Below are positions 54,539 to 63,216 of a DNA stretch of 64,000 nucleotides, in pieces (within the stretch, counting starts at the first letter, position 1; every line of letters starts with the position of its first letter). The DNA comes from Marivirga salinae. GTDB taxonomy: Bacteria; Bacteroidota; Bacteroidia; Cytophagales; Cyclobacteriaceae. A model generated the notes under the pieces. The model did no database searches and was not told the DNA's origin. It saw only the letters and a program-made list of their open reading frames with translations. Both the position numbers and the translations under genes were made by a program. The DNA is taken from positions 2,852,001 through 2,916,000 of the forward strand of contig NZ_CP129971.1 in NCBI RefSeq assembly GCF_030503855.1, in the 5' to 3' direction.

Positions 54539-55796
54539 TTTGGATTTAATTGCCATTGATAATTCTGATGCGGTTAACAGGCGAAAGTATCGCTTTCAAA
54601 TTATCGGGCAAGAGCTACCACCCAGATTAAGAAATAATGTTAACGATACTTATATTATTACAGCAGATCAGGAATTAGATATTGATTTTTCAGTATATGA
54701 TCCTAATAATGATCCTGTGGTTTATTCTGTGGATATACCGGTAACTGTAGGTGCCCCTACTATCAATGAAAATGGAATTTTTACGTGGGAATTGAGCTCA
54801 ATGGAAATGAGTAATATCAGCTCAATTTTCCCCCTCAAAATTAATTTGAAGGCAGAAGAAGCTGAGGATTCTAAGCATTTTGTAGAAAAAGAAATTACTA
54901 TTCTCAAAAGTGAGCAAAATGATCCTCCGCTTATTACAAAGCTCAGTAATTTAAGTGTAAGGGAAGGATATGATATAAAAAGAAGGGTTTTTATACAGGA
55001 TAACAATCATCCAATAGAAGAACTAAAGTATTCATTAGAAAATGAGCCTGACTGGCTATATGTTCAACAAGAAGGCGATAGGCTATTCTTGATGAGTGAT
55101 ACATTGGGTTTTGATATAGTGAAAGCAGATGGAATCCCCGTTCAATTTGATGTGTTATTTACAGTAACAGATCCTGAAGGAGCTACAGATAGTAAGTTTT
55201 TTACCGTAACGGTAAATGAAGGAGTAAATACTCAAAAATTGTATGGGCAATTAGTTGATTATCAGAATTCCACAGATGGACTGTTGGTAGGGTTGAGGAA
55301 ACAAATTAGAGAGCTTGATTCACGTGTACAAAGAAACCAAAGACTTAAAAAAGGATTGCTTTTCACTACCTTTTTCTTAGGTAGCTTTAGTGCAACTGGA
55401 GCTTTTTTTGAAGATCACACAATTGCAAATGAAGCTATTCCTTATGCTGGGGCGCTTTTAGCTATCACCAGTAGTGTGAATGCTTTGGCATTTAATCAAG
55501 AAAACAAGGTAATTAATCTTAAAAATCGATTAGAAGATGTCGAAAAATCTATAGTTAGGAATAAGAGTTATCTTAAAACTTATTCTATTGATAATGAAAG
55601 CAATGATGAGTTGAGAAATAGTGAATTGGTTAATAGAGTACAATCCTACCGACAAGCTTTAATTGAGCAACGCATAGAATTACGAAGATTAGAAGATGAA
55701 TACCGTGAGTTAAATTATGTTCAAAGAAAGGTTAGGAGATTCAATCGAAAAGGAAAGGCTGAAAATTTAAGATGGAATTTTATTGACAAGATTTAG
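54528..55796 (+). CDS. Periplasmic Ig/cadherin-like protein, C-terminal part (frameshifted)
   Basis: About 422 residues in the frame continuing 53936-54538. Two more cadherin/Ig-type repeats (DPNNDPVVYSVDIPVTVGAP, TDPEGATDSKFFTVTVN) are followed by an extended basic coiled coil with one or two hydrophobic segments (GLLFTTFFLGSFSATGAFF) and a long charged helical tail, so the C-terminus may lie in the membrane and cytoplasm. Function unknown; operon position suggests a link with envelope assembly. Confidence 0.75.
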   Translation, partial: KYFDLDLIAIDNSDAVNRRKYRFQIIGQELPPRLRNNVNDTYIITADQELDIDFSVYDPNNDPVVYSVDIPVTVGAPTINENGIFTWELSSMEMSNISSIFPLKINLKAEEAEDSKHFVEKEITILKSEQNDPPLITKLSNLSVREGYDIKRRVFIQDNNHPIEELKYSLENEPDWLYVQQEGDRLFLMSDTLGFDIVKADGIPVQFDVLFTVTDPEGATDSKFFTVTVNEGVNTQKLYGQLVDYQNSTDGLLVGLRKQIRELDSRVQRNQRLKKGLLFTTFFLGSFSATGAFFEDHTIANEAIPYAGALLAITSSVNALAFNQENKVINLKNRLEDVEKSIVRNKSYLKTYSIDNESNDELRNSELVNRVQSYRQALIEQRIELRRLEDEYRELNYVQRKVRRFNRKGKAENLRWNFIDKI

Positions 55797-55819
55797 GCTG
55801 ATTGCTTAATTCAGAAGTA

Positions 55820-56611
55820 TTATAGCTTTAAAATCGTATCATAACGATTTTCAGGAAACTCTTTAAAAATTCCAAAAATTGTAGAGCCACTTCCTGTCAT
55901 ACTTGCAAAGACTGCACCATCATCATAAAATTTGTTTTTGATTTTATTTAGTTGTGGGTACTTCCCAAAAACAGCATCTTCAAAATCATTTTTTAATAAA
56001 CCTTTCCAATTCTCAACAGTATGGTTTTCAATAACTTCCTTCACAGTGATTTCAGGTTTCTGAGGATTCACTCCACTGTAAGCTTCGGCAGTACTGATAT
56101 GAATATTAGGATAAACTAAAGCTAAAAAGTATCCAGATAAGTCTAGCTTAGTCTTTTCAAATAGTTCTCCTCTTCCGTTAACTAGTTTGGGTTTGTTTTC
56201 AATGAAAAATGGACAATCACTTCCCAAATTTAGAGCGTAAGCTTCCAGTTTTTCAATTGAAATTTCTAGTTTAAAATATTCATTAAGCAAAGTCAGCATA
56301 AATGCTCCATCTGCAGAACCACCGCCCATTCCAGCACCCATGGGTATGTTTTTATGAAGAACGATTTGTATAGGCGGCAAATCAAACTCAGCTTTTAACA
56401 ATTCATATGCTTTCAGCACTAGGTTGTCCTTTGAACTGCCTGGAATTGTTAAACCAGAGGTTTCAAAGCTTAATTTTTCAGAAGGTATAATTTCCAATAC
56501 ATCCTTCAGAGGAATAGGATAGAAGCAGGATTCAATATCATGATAACCATCTGTACGATTGGCAGTTATATTAAGTCCTAAATTGATCTTAGCATTGGGA
56601 AATTTTAGCAT
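55820..56611 (-). CDS. ispE: 4-diphosphocytidyl-2-C-methyl-D-erythritol kinase
   Basis: 263 residues. GHMP kinase signatures are clear: FPNAKINLGLNI at the start, IPMGAGMGGGSADGAF as the phosphate loop, and SMTGSGSTIFGIF near the end. It phosphorylates CDP-methylerythritol in the non-mevalonate isoprenoid pathway. Its start follows the fabI terminator; it converges with the Ig-domain gene. Confidence 0.96.
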   Translation of the reverse strand: MLKFPNAKINLGLNITANRTDGYHDIESCFYPIPLKDVLEIIPSEKLSFETSGLTIPGSSKDNLVLKAYELLKAEFDLPPIQIVLHKNIPMGAGMGGGSADGAFMLTLLNEYFKLEISIEKLEAYALNLGSDCPFFIENKPKLVNGRGELFEKTKLDLSGYFLALVYPNIHISTAEAYSGVNPQKPEITVKEVIENHTVENWKGLLKNDFEDAVFGKYPQLNKIKNKFYDDGAVFASMTGSGSTIFGIFKEFPENRYDTILKL

Positions 56612-56625
56612 TGGGATGTTGTTGA

Positions 56626-56662
56626 ATAAAAAACCTTCCAGCTTGTAAAAGTCTGGAAGGTT
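56626..56662 (-). terminator. Intrinsic terminator of fabI
   Basis: AACCTTCCAG (56632-56641) pairs with CTGGAAGGTT (56653-56662) across 11 bases. On the minus strand a T-run follows. It lies 30 bases after the fabI stop, just upstream of ispE. Confidence 0.85.
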
Positions 56663-56691
56663 CGTAAGTTAAAGTATATCCTGCAAGGATT

Positions 56692-57501
56692 TTATTTCAT
56701 TTCCTCTATCAATTCCTCTGAAATACCAGTGAAAGAATATCCACCATCATGGAATAAATTCTGCATAGTTACCTTTTTAGTGAAATCAGAGAACATCATA
56801 ATGATATAATCTGCACACTCTTCAGCTGTTGCATTTCCTAATGGAGACATTTTTTCTGCAAAATTATAGAATGAATCAAATCCACTAATTCCAGAACCAG
56901 CAGTAGTAGGAGTAGGGGATTGAGAAATGGTATTAACTCTAACATTTTTACGTTTTCCAAAATGGTAACCATAACTTCTTGCAATAGATTCTAATAAAGC
57001 TTTAGCATCCGCCATATCATTATAAAAAGGATATGTTCTTTGTGCAGCAATATAAGATAAGCCTAAAATGGAACCATATTGGTTCATGATATCCATTTTA
57101 TCTGCTGTTTGCATCATTTTATGAAATGAAACGGCAGAAATGTCATAAGTTTTCTGTAACCAATCGTAATTTAAATCATTATAAGCTTTTCCTTTTCTCA
57201 CATTTGGGCTCATGCCGATTGAATGTAAAAGGAAATCAAAATTTCCGCCTAAAATTTCTTTTGATTCAGTATATAATTTAGTGATATCATCAACTGAAGT
57301 AGCATCAGCTGGAATCACCTCAGTATTACATTCTTTAGCTAATTCCTGAATTCCGCCCATTCTTAAGGCAACAGGAGCGTTGGTCAAAACAAATTTTGCA
57401 CCTTGCTCTTTTGCTTTTAAAGCTACTTTCCAGGCAATAGAGTTTTCATCTAAAGCACCTGTGATAATTCCTTTTTTTCCTGCTAATAAGTTATTTGACA
57501 T
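56692..57501 (-). CDS. fabI: Enoyl-[acyl-carrier-protein] reductase
   Basis: 269 residues from the ATG at 57501, the position set by the -7 element (57526-57533) that covers the in-frame ATG at 57528. FabI features are the NAD-binding KKGIITGALDENSIAW start, HSIGMSPNVRK and the catalytic Tyr/Lys in LSYIAAQRTYPFYNDMADAK. The sequence diverges from proteobacterial FabI, as expected in Bacteroidetes. It reduces enoyl-ACP in fatty-acid elongation. Single gene with its own terminator. Confidence 0.93.
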   Translation of the reverse strand: MSNNLLAGKKGIITGALDENSIAWKVALKAKEQGAKFVLTNAPVALRMGGIQELAKECNTEVIPADATSVDDITKLYTESKEILGGNFDFLLHSIGMSPNVRKGKAYNDLNYDWLQKTYDISAVSFHKMMQTADKMDIMNQYGSILGLSYIAAQRTYPFYNDMADAKALLESIARSYGYHFGKRKNVRVNTISQSPTPTTAGSGISGFDSFYNFAEKMSPLGNATAEECADYIIMMFSDFTKKVTMQNLFHDGGYSFTGISEELIEEMK

Positions 57502-57525
57502 AGTTTTCTGTGTTGTGTGTTTAGG

Positions 57526-57533
57526 CAAAAATA
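57526..57533 (-). promoter_or_regulatory. -7 element of fabI
   Basis: TATTTTTG on the minus strand, 24 bases before the chosen fabI ATG. No clear -33 is seen. Confidence 0.55.
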
Positions 57534-57604
57534 TAAATTTATTATGATTATGGCATAAGGATTTAGAATATAGTCAACCAAAAGCTTTAGATCATACAAA
57601 GCAT

Positions 57605-58531
57605 TTAACTTTTATTTGGTCTTGTCCCTTCTTTTCCCTCTGTATGATTATAATATATTCTTTGAGTAGGGTATGCAAAATCTATATCATCATGTTTGTT
57701 GATTTCATCTAATATTTCTTCCCATACGTTATTTTCGATAACTCTTCTTTTCTTTGGCTCTGAAAGAAATCTAATAGTTAATTCAACTCCACTGTCTTTA
57801 ACAGAGGTATATACAATAGGAGTGAGGTTACTATAGAAAATCATAAATTGTTTAGAGGCTTGCAAAAGCTTTCTTTTTGCGCTAAAAGACAATTCTTCTG
57901 CATGATTATTAATTATTTTGTCTAGCAGCTCTTTAGCCTTTCTCCAGTTACTTTCAAATGTAACCAAAACAGGCATTTCTATCCATATATGGCTAAAACC
58001 TTGATTATAATTAGCCTGACTTACTCTAAAAACTTTACCATTAGGAATATGAATTATTCTACCTGTACTTTGATCTGCACCTACCCAATTACCAATTTCA
58101 TTTATCGTAAATTGAAAAAAACGAATATCTATCACATCTCCGGCAACATCTGCAATTTCTATTCGATCTCCAACTTCAAAAGGCTTACGAATTATAATAA
58201 AAAGCCATGCTGCAAGATTCACAATAGGAACCTGTAATGCAATAGCTAAACCGGCACTTACTAGTCCTAAAAATGTACCAATTGAATCAATTTTATCAAT
58301 CCAAATATTCAGTAAAATGATAAGTAATAAAATGTAGTAAATATTTTTTACGCCATTTTTCCACAGATAGCGATGTTTAGGATCTTTAATATTTTTGAAA
58401 ACTACTTGAAGAGCGGAAAACCGAAGTATGACTAAAATGAGTATACTTAGTAGACTGAAAAATATTTTATATTGCAAATCAGGGCTAAGCTGCCAATATT
58501 CTTCAAAATAGGAAATGATTTCTTCGATCAT
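57605..58531 (-). CDS. MscS-family mechanosensitive channel
   Basis: 308 residues. Three or so membrane helices lead into the pore helix GLVSAGLAIALQVPIVNLAAW and the beta domain EVGDRIEIADVAGDVIDI, IHIPNGKVFRVS typical of MscS. It should open under membrane tension in hypo-osmotic shock. Single gene with intergenic gaps on both sides. Confidence 0.93.
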   Translation of the reverse strand: MIEEIISYFEEYWQLSPDLQYKIFFSLLSILILVILRFSALQVVFKNIKDPKHRYLWKNGVKNIYYILLLIILLNIWIDKIDSIGTFLGLVSAGLAIALQVPIVNLAAWLFIIIRKPFEVGDRIEIADVAGDVIDIRFFQFTINEIGNWVGADQSTGRIIHIPNGKVFRVSQANYNQGFSHIWIEMPVLVTFESNWRKAKELLDKIINNHAEELSFSAKRKLLQASKQFMIFYSNLTPIVYTSVKDSGVELTIRFLSEPKKRRVIENNVWEEILDEINKHDDIDFAYPTQRIYYNHTEGKEGTRPNKS

Positions 58532-58609
58532 ACTGCAATATAGGAAAATGATAGTTTTCTCAAATTGATCAGGATATCAATATTTAGAAATATGAGTAAT
58601 TTATAAAGT

Positions 58610-59803
58610 TCAAAATCTCTTCAAAGCCAGATCACTCACATGATCTCCAATCGATAAGGAAGAAGTTGCCGCAGGTGAAGGAGCATTGCAAACATTAATG
58701 GCATTACTTTCTTCCAAAATTAGAAAATCATCAATTAAGCCTCCATTTCTATCACATGCTTGGGCTCTTACGCCAGCCCCTCCAGGAGTTAAATCATCTT
58801 CGGTAATGTCTGGTAATAATTTCTGAAGTGCTGTTGTGAAGGCTGATTTAGAAAAAGAACGATACATTTCCCCAAAACCAGTTTTCCAATATTTAGCTGC
58901 CACTTTTTGAAAACCTGGCCACGCTAAAGATTCTCCCAGTTCTACTAAATTGAATAATGATTTCCGGTAGCCTTCACGCTTAAAGGCCAAGACTGCATTA
59001 GGGCCTGCTTCAATACCTCCATTGATCATTCTAGTAAAATGAACACCTAAAAATGGGAAATTAGGATCTGGCACTGGATAAACCAAATTCTTAATTAGGT
59101 ATTGTTTTTCAGGCTTTATCATAAAATATTCACCACGAAAAGGGATAATTTTTAAATCGAGTTTTTCTGAGGTTAATCTGGCGATTTTATCAGAATATAA
59201 ACCAGCACAATTCACTACTAATCTGGTGTCAAAACTGCCTTTATTGGTAATTATGGTTGTAATTCCACTTTTTTCTTGAATATCAGTCACTTTCTGCCCT
59301 AGAGCAATTTCTCCTCCCAGTTCTTGAATTTTTTCAGCATATTTGAGAGAAACAGCTGTATAATCAATAATTCCTGTTTGTGGGACATGGATACCAGCTA
59401 TTCCATTTATATATGGCTCATGTTCTTTTACTTCCTCTTTGGTGAGTCGCTTTAAATTTTTGAGGCCATTTTGTGCTCCTCTTTCCTCAATCATAGAAAG
59501 TGTAGGGAGCTCGCTCTTATCAGTAGCCACGATTACTTTGCCGCATAATTCATAAGGAACATCTTCCTTATCACAGAATTTTAATAACTGATTATATCCA
59601 TCAATGCAGTTTTTGGCTTTCAAGCTGCCAGGTTTATAATAAACTCCTGAATGAATCACGCCACTGTTATTGCCTGTCTGATGCTGCGCCAATTTATCTT
59701 CCTTCTCCAAAAGAAGCACTGAAAGTTTAGTGTTTTTTTGTTTGATTTTCAAAGCAGTAGCTAAACCCACAATTCCACCTCCAATTATGATTATATCTTT
59801 CAT
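58610..59803 (-). CDS. lhgO: L-2-hydroxyglutarate oxidase
   Basis: 397 residues. The FAD-binding IIGGGIVGLATALKI is at the N-terminus; NNSGVIHSGVYYKPGSLKA, VNCAGLYSDKIARL and PFRGEYFMIKPEK are typical of LhgO/YgaF (DadA-like oxidoreductase family). It oxidises L-2-hydroxyglutarate to 2-oxoglutarate. A related glycerol-3-phosphate-type substrate is possible but less likely. Alone, between the MscS channel and tyrS. Confidence 0.9.
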   Translation of the reverse strand: MKDIIIIGGGIVGLATALKIKQKNTKLSVLLLEKEDKLAQHQTGNNSGVIHSGVYYKPGSLKAKNCIDGYNQLLKFCDKEDVPYELCGKVIVATDKSELPTLSMIEERGAQNGLKNLKRLTKEEVKEHEPYINGIAGIHVPQTGIIDYTAVSLKYAEKIQELGGEIALGQKVTDIQEKSGITTIITNKGSFDTRLVVNCAGLYSDKIARLTSEKLDLKIIPFRGEYFMIKPEKQYLIKNLVYPVPDPNFPFLGVHFTRMINGGIEAGPNAVLAFKREGYRKSLFNLVELGESLAWPGFQKVAAKYWKTGFGEMYRSFSKSAFTTALQKLLPDITEDDLTPGGAGVRAQACDRNGGLIDDFLILEESNAINVCNAPSPAATSSLSIGDHVSDLALKRF

Positions 59804-59810
59804 TTAATAG

Positions 59811-59890
59811 TTTTAAGTAATAAGTTTTAGGTTTTAAGTATCGAGTAGCTAGTAAACCTTCGGACCTACCAACTCGAAAACCTGAAAACC
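59811..59890. repeat. Low-complexity GTTTTAAGT-type repeat
   Basis: The gap between lhgO and tyrS holds AGTTTTAAGTAATAAGTTTT and then AGGTTTTAAGTATCGAGTAGC, followed by CTACCAACTCGAAAACCTG. The units are degenerate. It resembles the repeats near 61430 and 62940. Confidence 0.4.
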
Positions 59891-59897
59891 TGCCGAC

Positions 59898-61199
59898 TTA
59901 GCTGACAGTCACCAAAAAATAATTCTTTTTACCCTTTTGAGCTAAAATATATTTTCCTTGTAACAAGCTTAATTCAACAGGTGCATTTGCATCTAAAACC
60001 TTCTCTTTATTGATGCTTACTCCACCACCTTTAATCATCTTTCTGGCTTCTCCTTTTGATGGAAAAACAACTCCTTGAGTCAATTCAGAAAGGAAATCCG
60101 TTACATTTTCCGTTTTATCTAAATCAGCTTTACTGATTGTTACCTGTGGCACACCTTCAAAAACACTTAATAGTGTATCTTCATCTATGCTTTGCAATTC
60201 CTCGGTAGTTGACTTTCCAAATAGGATAGAAGATGCTTTCAGTGCCATATCCAAAGCCTCCTGCGAGTGAACTCTAACAGTTAGTTCTTCTGCTAATGCT
60301 TTTTGTAAAACCCTTAAATGTGGAGCTTCATTATGTTCTTTTTCCAAAGCTTCAATTTCTTCTTTTCCTTTTGTACTGAATATTCGGATGAAATTACTCA
60401 TATCTTCATCCGAAGCATTCAACCAGAATTGATAGAATTTATATGGAGATGTTTTCTTAGGGTCAAGCCAGATGTTTCCAGTTTCTGTTTTTCCAAACTT
60501 TGAACCATCCGCTTTTTTAATCAATGGACAAGTAACAGCAAAAGCTTCGCCTTGATCCATTTTCCGGATCATTTCAGTTCCAGTAGTGATGTTTCCCCAC
60601 TGATCGGAACCGCCCATTTGAAGCTTACAATTCTTTTCCCTGAACAAATGAAGGAAATCATAGCCTTGCACCAATTGATAAGTGAATTCAGTGAAACTCA
60701 TGCCTTCACTCGATTCTGATGATAATCTTTTCTTTACAGAATCTTTAGCCATCATATAATTTACAGTAATATGCTTTCCAACATCACGGATAAAGCCAAG
60801 AAAGCTAAAATCCTTCATCCAATCATAGTTATTCACTAATTCAGCACTATTGTCACCTTTGGCATCAAAATCCAAAAAGTTTTCAATTTGTGCTTTTAAA
60901 GAAGCTTCATTATGGCGCAAGGTTTCTTCATCCAAAAGATTTCGTTCTTGAGATTTTCCAGAAGGATCACCAATCATTCCAGTGGCGCCACCAAGTAATA
61001 CAATAGGTTTATGTCCTGCATCTTGAAAATGTTTCAACATCATAACACCCACTAAATGACCAATATGAAGTGAATCGGCAGTTGGGTCGATACCAACATA
61101 AGCACTGCTCATTTCTTTAGCCAATTGTTTTTCAACTCCTGGCATCATATCATGGATCATCCCTCTCCATTGAAGCTCTTCTATAAAATTCTTTTGCAT
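59898..61199 (-). CDS. tyrS: Tyrosyl-tRNA synthetase
   Basis: 433 residues, normal for the TyrRS-alpha form. Class I motifs: HIGHL in [14 protein letters not shown], and the KMSKS-like KFGKT in [10 protein letters not shown]. TyrRS-specific [24 protein letters not shown]. An S4 RNA-binding domain ends the protein. Upstream -7 at 61240-61247. Confidence 0.97.
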   Translation of the reverse strand: MQKNFIEELQWRGMIHDMMPGVEKQLAKEMSSAYVGIDPTADSLHIGHLVGVMMLKHFQDAGHKPIVLLGGATGMIGDPSGKSQERNLLDEETLRHNEASLKAQIENFLDFDAKGDNSAELVNNYDWMKDFSFLGFIRDVGKHITVNYMMAKDSVKKRLSSESSEGMSFTEFTYQLVQGYDFLHLFREKNCKLQMGGSDQWGNITTGTEMIRKMDQGEAFAVTCPLIKKADGSKFGKTETGNIWLDPKKTSPYKFYQFWLNASDEDMSNFIRIFSTKGKEEIEALEKEHNEAPHLRVLQKALAEELTVRVHSQEALDMALKASSILFGKSTTEELQSIDEDTLLSVFEGVPQVTISKADLDKTENVTDFLSELTQGVVFPSKGEARKMIKGGGVSINKEKVLDANAPVELSLLQGKYILAQKGKKNYFLVTVS

Positions 61200-61239
61200 A
61201 TTATTAGTAATTGAAAGTCTTGTGATTGAATAATAGCTG

Positions 61240-61247
61240 CAAATATA
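61240..61247 (-). promoter_or_regulatory. -7 element of tyrS
   Basis: TATATTTG on the minus strand is an exact TAnnTTTG match, 40 bases before the tyrS ATG. No good -33 is visible. Confidence 0.6.
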
Positions 61248-61348
61248 AAAGGCTTAAAAAGGAAATAATAGAAAATTAGAAAATAGATTCAAGAACCAAG
61301 ATTCTAGAAACTTCCATCATCTAACTTCTGACTTACTACTTCTTAAAT

Positions 61349-61530
61349 AATTACGAATTACGAATTTTGGAATTACGAATTGATTTCATCGCCAATATTA
61401 GTTTGTAATCAAATATCTAGTACTTTTTTGAACTCACCCGACACCCGACACCCCACATCCTTCATCCTGCTTTCACTTCAAACTTCCTACTTCCAACTTT
61501 TTTACTTCAATCTTCCGACTTCCCACTACC
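61349..61530. repeat. Low-complexity intergenic repeats
   Basis: In the 371-base gap between tyrS and cvfB, ACGAATT occurs three times in 61349-61381. A pyrimidine-rich tract follows (about 61430-61530) built of degenerate ACTTCC(A/G)AC and CCCGACACC units. The same words occur in reverse orientation near 62940. I find no gene, tRNA or riboswitch in this gap. Confidence 0.6.
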
Positions 61531-61570
61531 AACTGTTCATTTTTCGCAAAATCGGACTTAACTTGCAGCC

Positions 61571-62386
61571 ATGTTAGCATTAGGAAAATGGAATACCTTA
61601 AAAGTAGTCAGAGAATCACCTCAAGGACTATATCTCAGCGATGGGAAGGAAGATGTATTATTGCCCAATAAATACGTCCCGCAGAATACCAAAATAGAAG
61701 ATGAGATTGATGTTTTTATCTATAAAGATTCAGCTCAGCGGCCGATAGCCACCACTTTAAAACCTTTGGCTGAACTGCATCAAGCCAGACTGTTTGAAGT
61801 AATGCAAATAACAGAGGTGGGTGCTTTTGTGGATTGGGGATTGGAAAAAGAGCTTTTAATTCCATTTTCAGAGCAAACAGATGAATTGGAAGTAGGGGAT
61901 TTAATTGTGGCTTATGTCACTTTAGACCCCAAAACAGAAAGAATTGTAGCTTCCATGCATATTGAATCTTTCTTGGAAACGGGTTCTGGTGATTTGAAAG
62001 AAGGGCAGGAGGTAGATTTGTTGATTTACAGAATCACAGATTTAGGCTATGAAGTAGTCATCAACCAGCAATATAAAGGCTTGGTGTATGAAAACACTGT
62101 TTTCGATCCGCTAGATATTGGAATGGAAGGAAAGGGAAAAATCAAATCCATTAGAGCAGATGGTAAAATGGATGTGCAGTGGAAGATTGAAAAAGAAGAG
62201 AAGCAAAAGGAAATTCTAGAGTTACTGAGAGACCATAATGGTTTTATGCCTTATCATGACAAATCCAAGCCGGATGAAATTTATGATGTGTTTGGGCTAA
62301 GCAAAAAAGAATTCAAAAGACAAATCGGACATCTATATAAAGTAAAGAAAATCCAGATTAAAGAGGATGGGATTTATTTGGTATAA
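61571..62386 (+). CDS. cvfB: CvfB-family S1 RNA-binding protein
   Basis: 271 residues, typical of CvfB (YitL). The N-terminal S1-like modules run as GLYLSDGKEDVLLPNKYVP, then FEVMQITEVGAFVDWGLEKELLIPFSEQ, and the third GYEVVINQQYKGLVYENTVF; the C-terminus is a winged-helix domain (VFGLSKKEFKRQIGHLYKVKKI). It binds RNA and is linked to virulence-factor control in Staphylococcus; here the role is unknown. A -7 box is not obvious; the low-complexity repeat tract lies directly upstream. Confidence 0.92.
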   Translation: MLALGKWNTLKVVRESPQGLYLSDGKEDVLLPNKYVPQNTKIEDEIDVFIYKDSAQRPIATTLKPLAELHQARLFEVMQITEVGAFVDWGLEKELLIPFSEQTDELEVGDLIVAYVTLDPKTERIVASMHIESFLETGSGDLKEGQEVDLLIYRITDLGYEVVINQQYKGLVYENTVFDPLDIGMEGKGKIKSIRADGKMDVQWKIEKEEKQKEILELLRDHNGFMPYHDKSKPDEIYDVFGLSKKEFKRQIGHLYKVKKIQIKEDGIYLV

Positions 62387-62400
62387 TCTTTTTGTAAAAA

Positions 62401-62883
62401 ATGAGCACCGAATTATATCAAAACTGGAAAGAAAACAGCAAAGATTATGTTGCTCAAAACAAAGCGCTTTATCAACAATTGCGCAAAAAGAAAAAGCTTG
62501 ATGATGAATTTCATGAATTAGACGCAAAGGTTTTCGAGAAAATGGATTGTCTGGATTGTGCGAATTGCTGTAAAACCACCAGCCCAATTTTCCAACAATC
62601 TGATATTGAAAGGGTTTCCAAAGCTTTGAAAATGAAAGTGCCTGAATTTATTGAAACTTATCTGCACATTGATGAAGACCAAGATTATGTACTGAATTCT
62701 GCTCCTTGTCCATTTTTAGGCTACGATAATAAATGTATAGTCTATAAAAACAGACCCACCGCCTGCAGAGAATATCCGCATACCAATCGCAAAAGAATGC
62801 ATCAAATTTTGAAGAAGACTTTCAAGAATGCGGAGGTTTGTCCTGCGGTGTATGAGATTTTGGAGAGGATGAAAGCCCCCTAA
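62401..62883 (+). CDS. YkgJ-family cysteine-cluster protein
   Basis: 160 residues. A cysteine cluster DCLDCANCC at the middle, CPFLGYDNKCIVYKNRPTAC and a last VCPAVYE give the eight or so cysteines of the YkgJ/zinc-iron-chelating family. It probably binds a metal or an iron-sulfur centre; function unknown. It follows cvfB by 14 bases, so the two are probably one operon. Confidence 0.9.
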   Translation: MSTELYQNWKENSKDYVAQNKALYQQLRKKKKLDDEFHELDAKVFEKMDCLDCANCCKTTSPIFQQSDIERVSKALKMKVPEFIETYLHIDEDQDYVLNSAPCPFLGYDNKCIVYKNRPTACREYPHTNRKRMHQILKKTFKNAEVCPAVYEILERMKAP

Positions 62884-62984
62884 CCCCCAAAGGGGGGATT
62901 GGAAGCATCAACTGTTGAAATATGGTTGAGGGAAATAGTTGGAAGTTGGGTGTGGGATGAAGGGTGAATTTCGCTTTAGCGAAA
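62884..62984. repeat. Hairpin and repeat tract after the YkgJ gene
   Basis: CCCCC-AAA-GGGGG (62884-62896) follows the stop codon at once, in a CCCCCTAACCCCCAAAGGGGGG context common at Bacteroidetes gene ends. TTTCGC-TTTA-GCGAAA (62969-62984) is a second hairpin. Between them AGTTGGAAGTTGGG and GGGATGAAGGGTG repeat the words of 61430-61530 in the opposite orientation. The remaining 62985-63216 holds no feature I can name. Confidence 0.5.
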
Positions 62985-63216
62985 AACCTTTTGTGTTCTT
63001 TTGTTTCTATTGTGGTTAAAAAAAAGTAGTATTTGTATTCTTTATAAGCCAGTCTAATGCAAGACATTCCCAATAATTATACATTTTTATTTAAGTTTTA
63101 CAACAAAGGTTTACTTTCGCATTGAGACAGAGTAAGAAGGGAATTCTAGATACTAAATACTTGCAACTTGATACTGACAATCGGATAGTTTATATTCGCA
63201 CCAATACTTCAATTTT

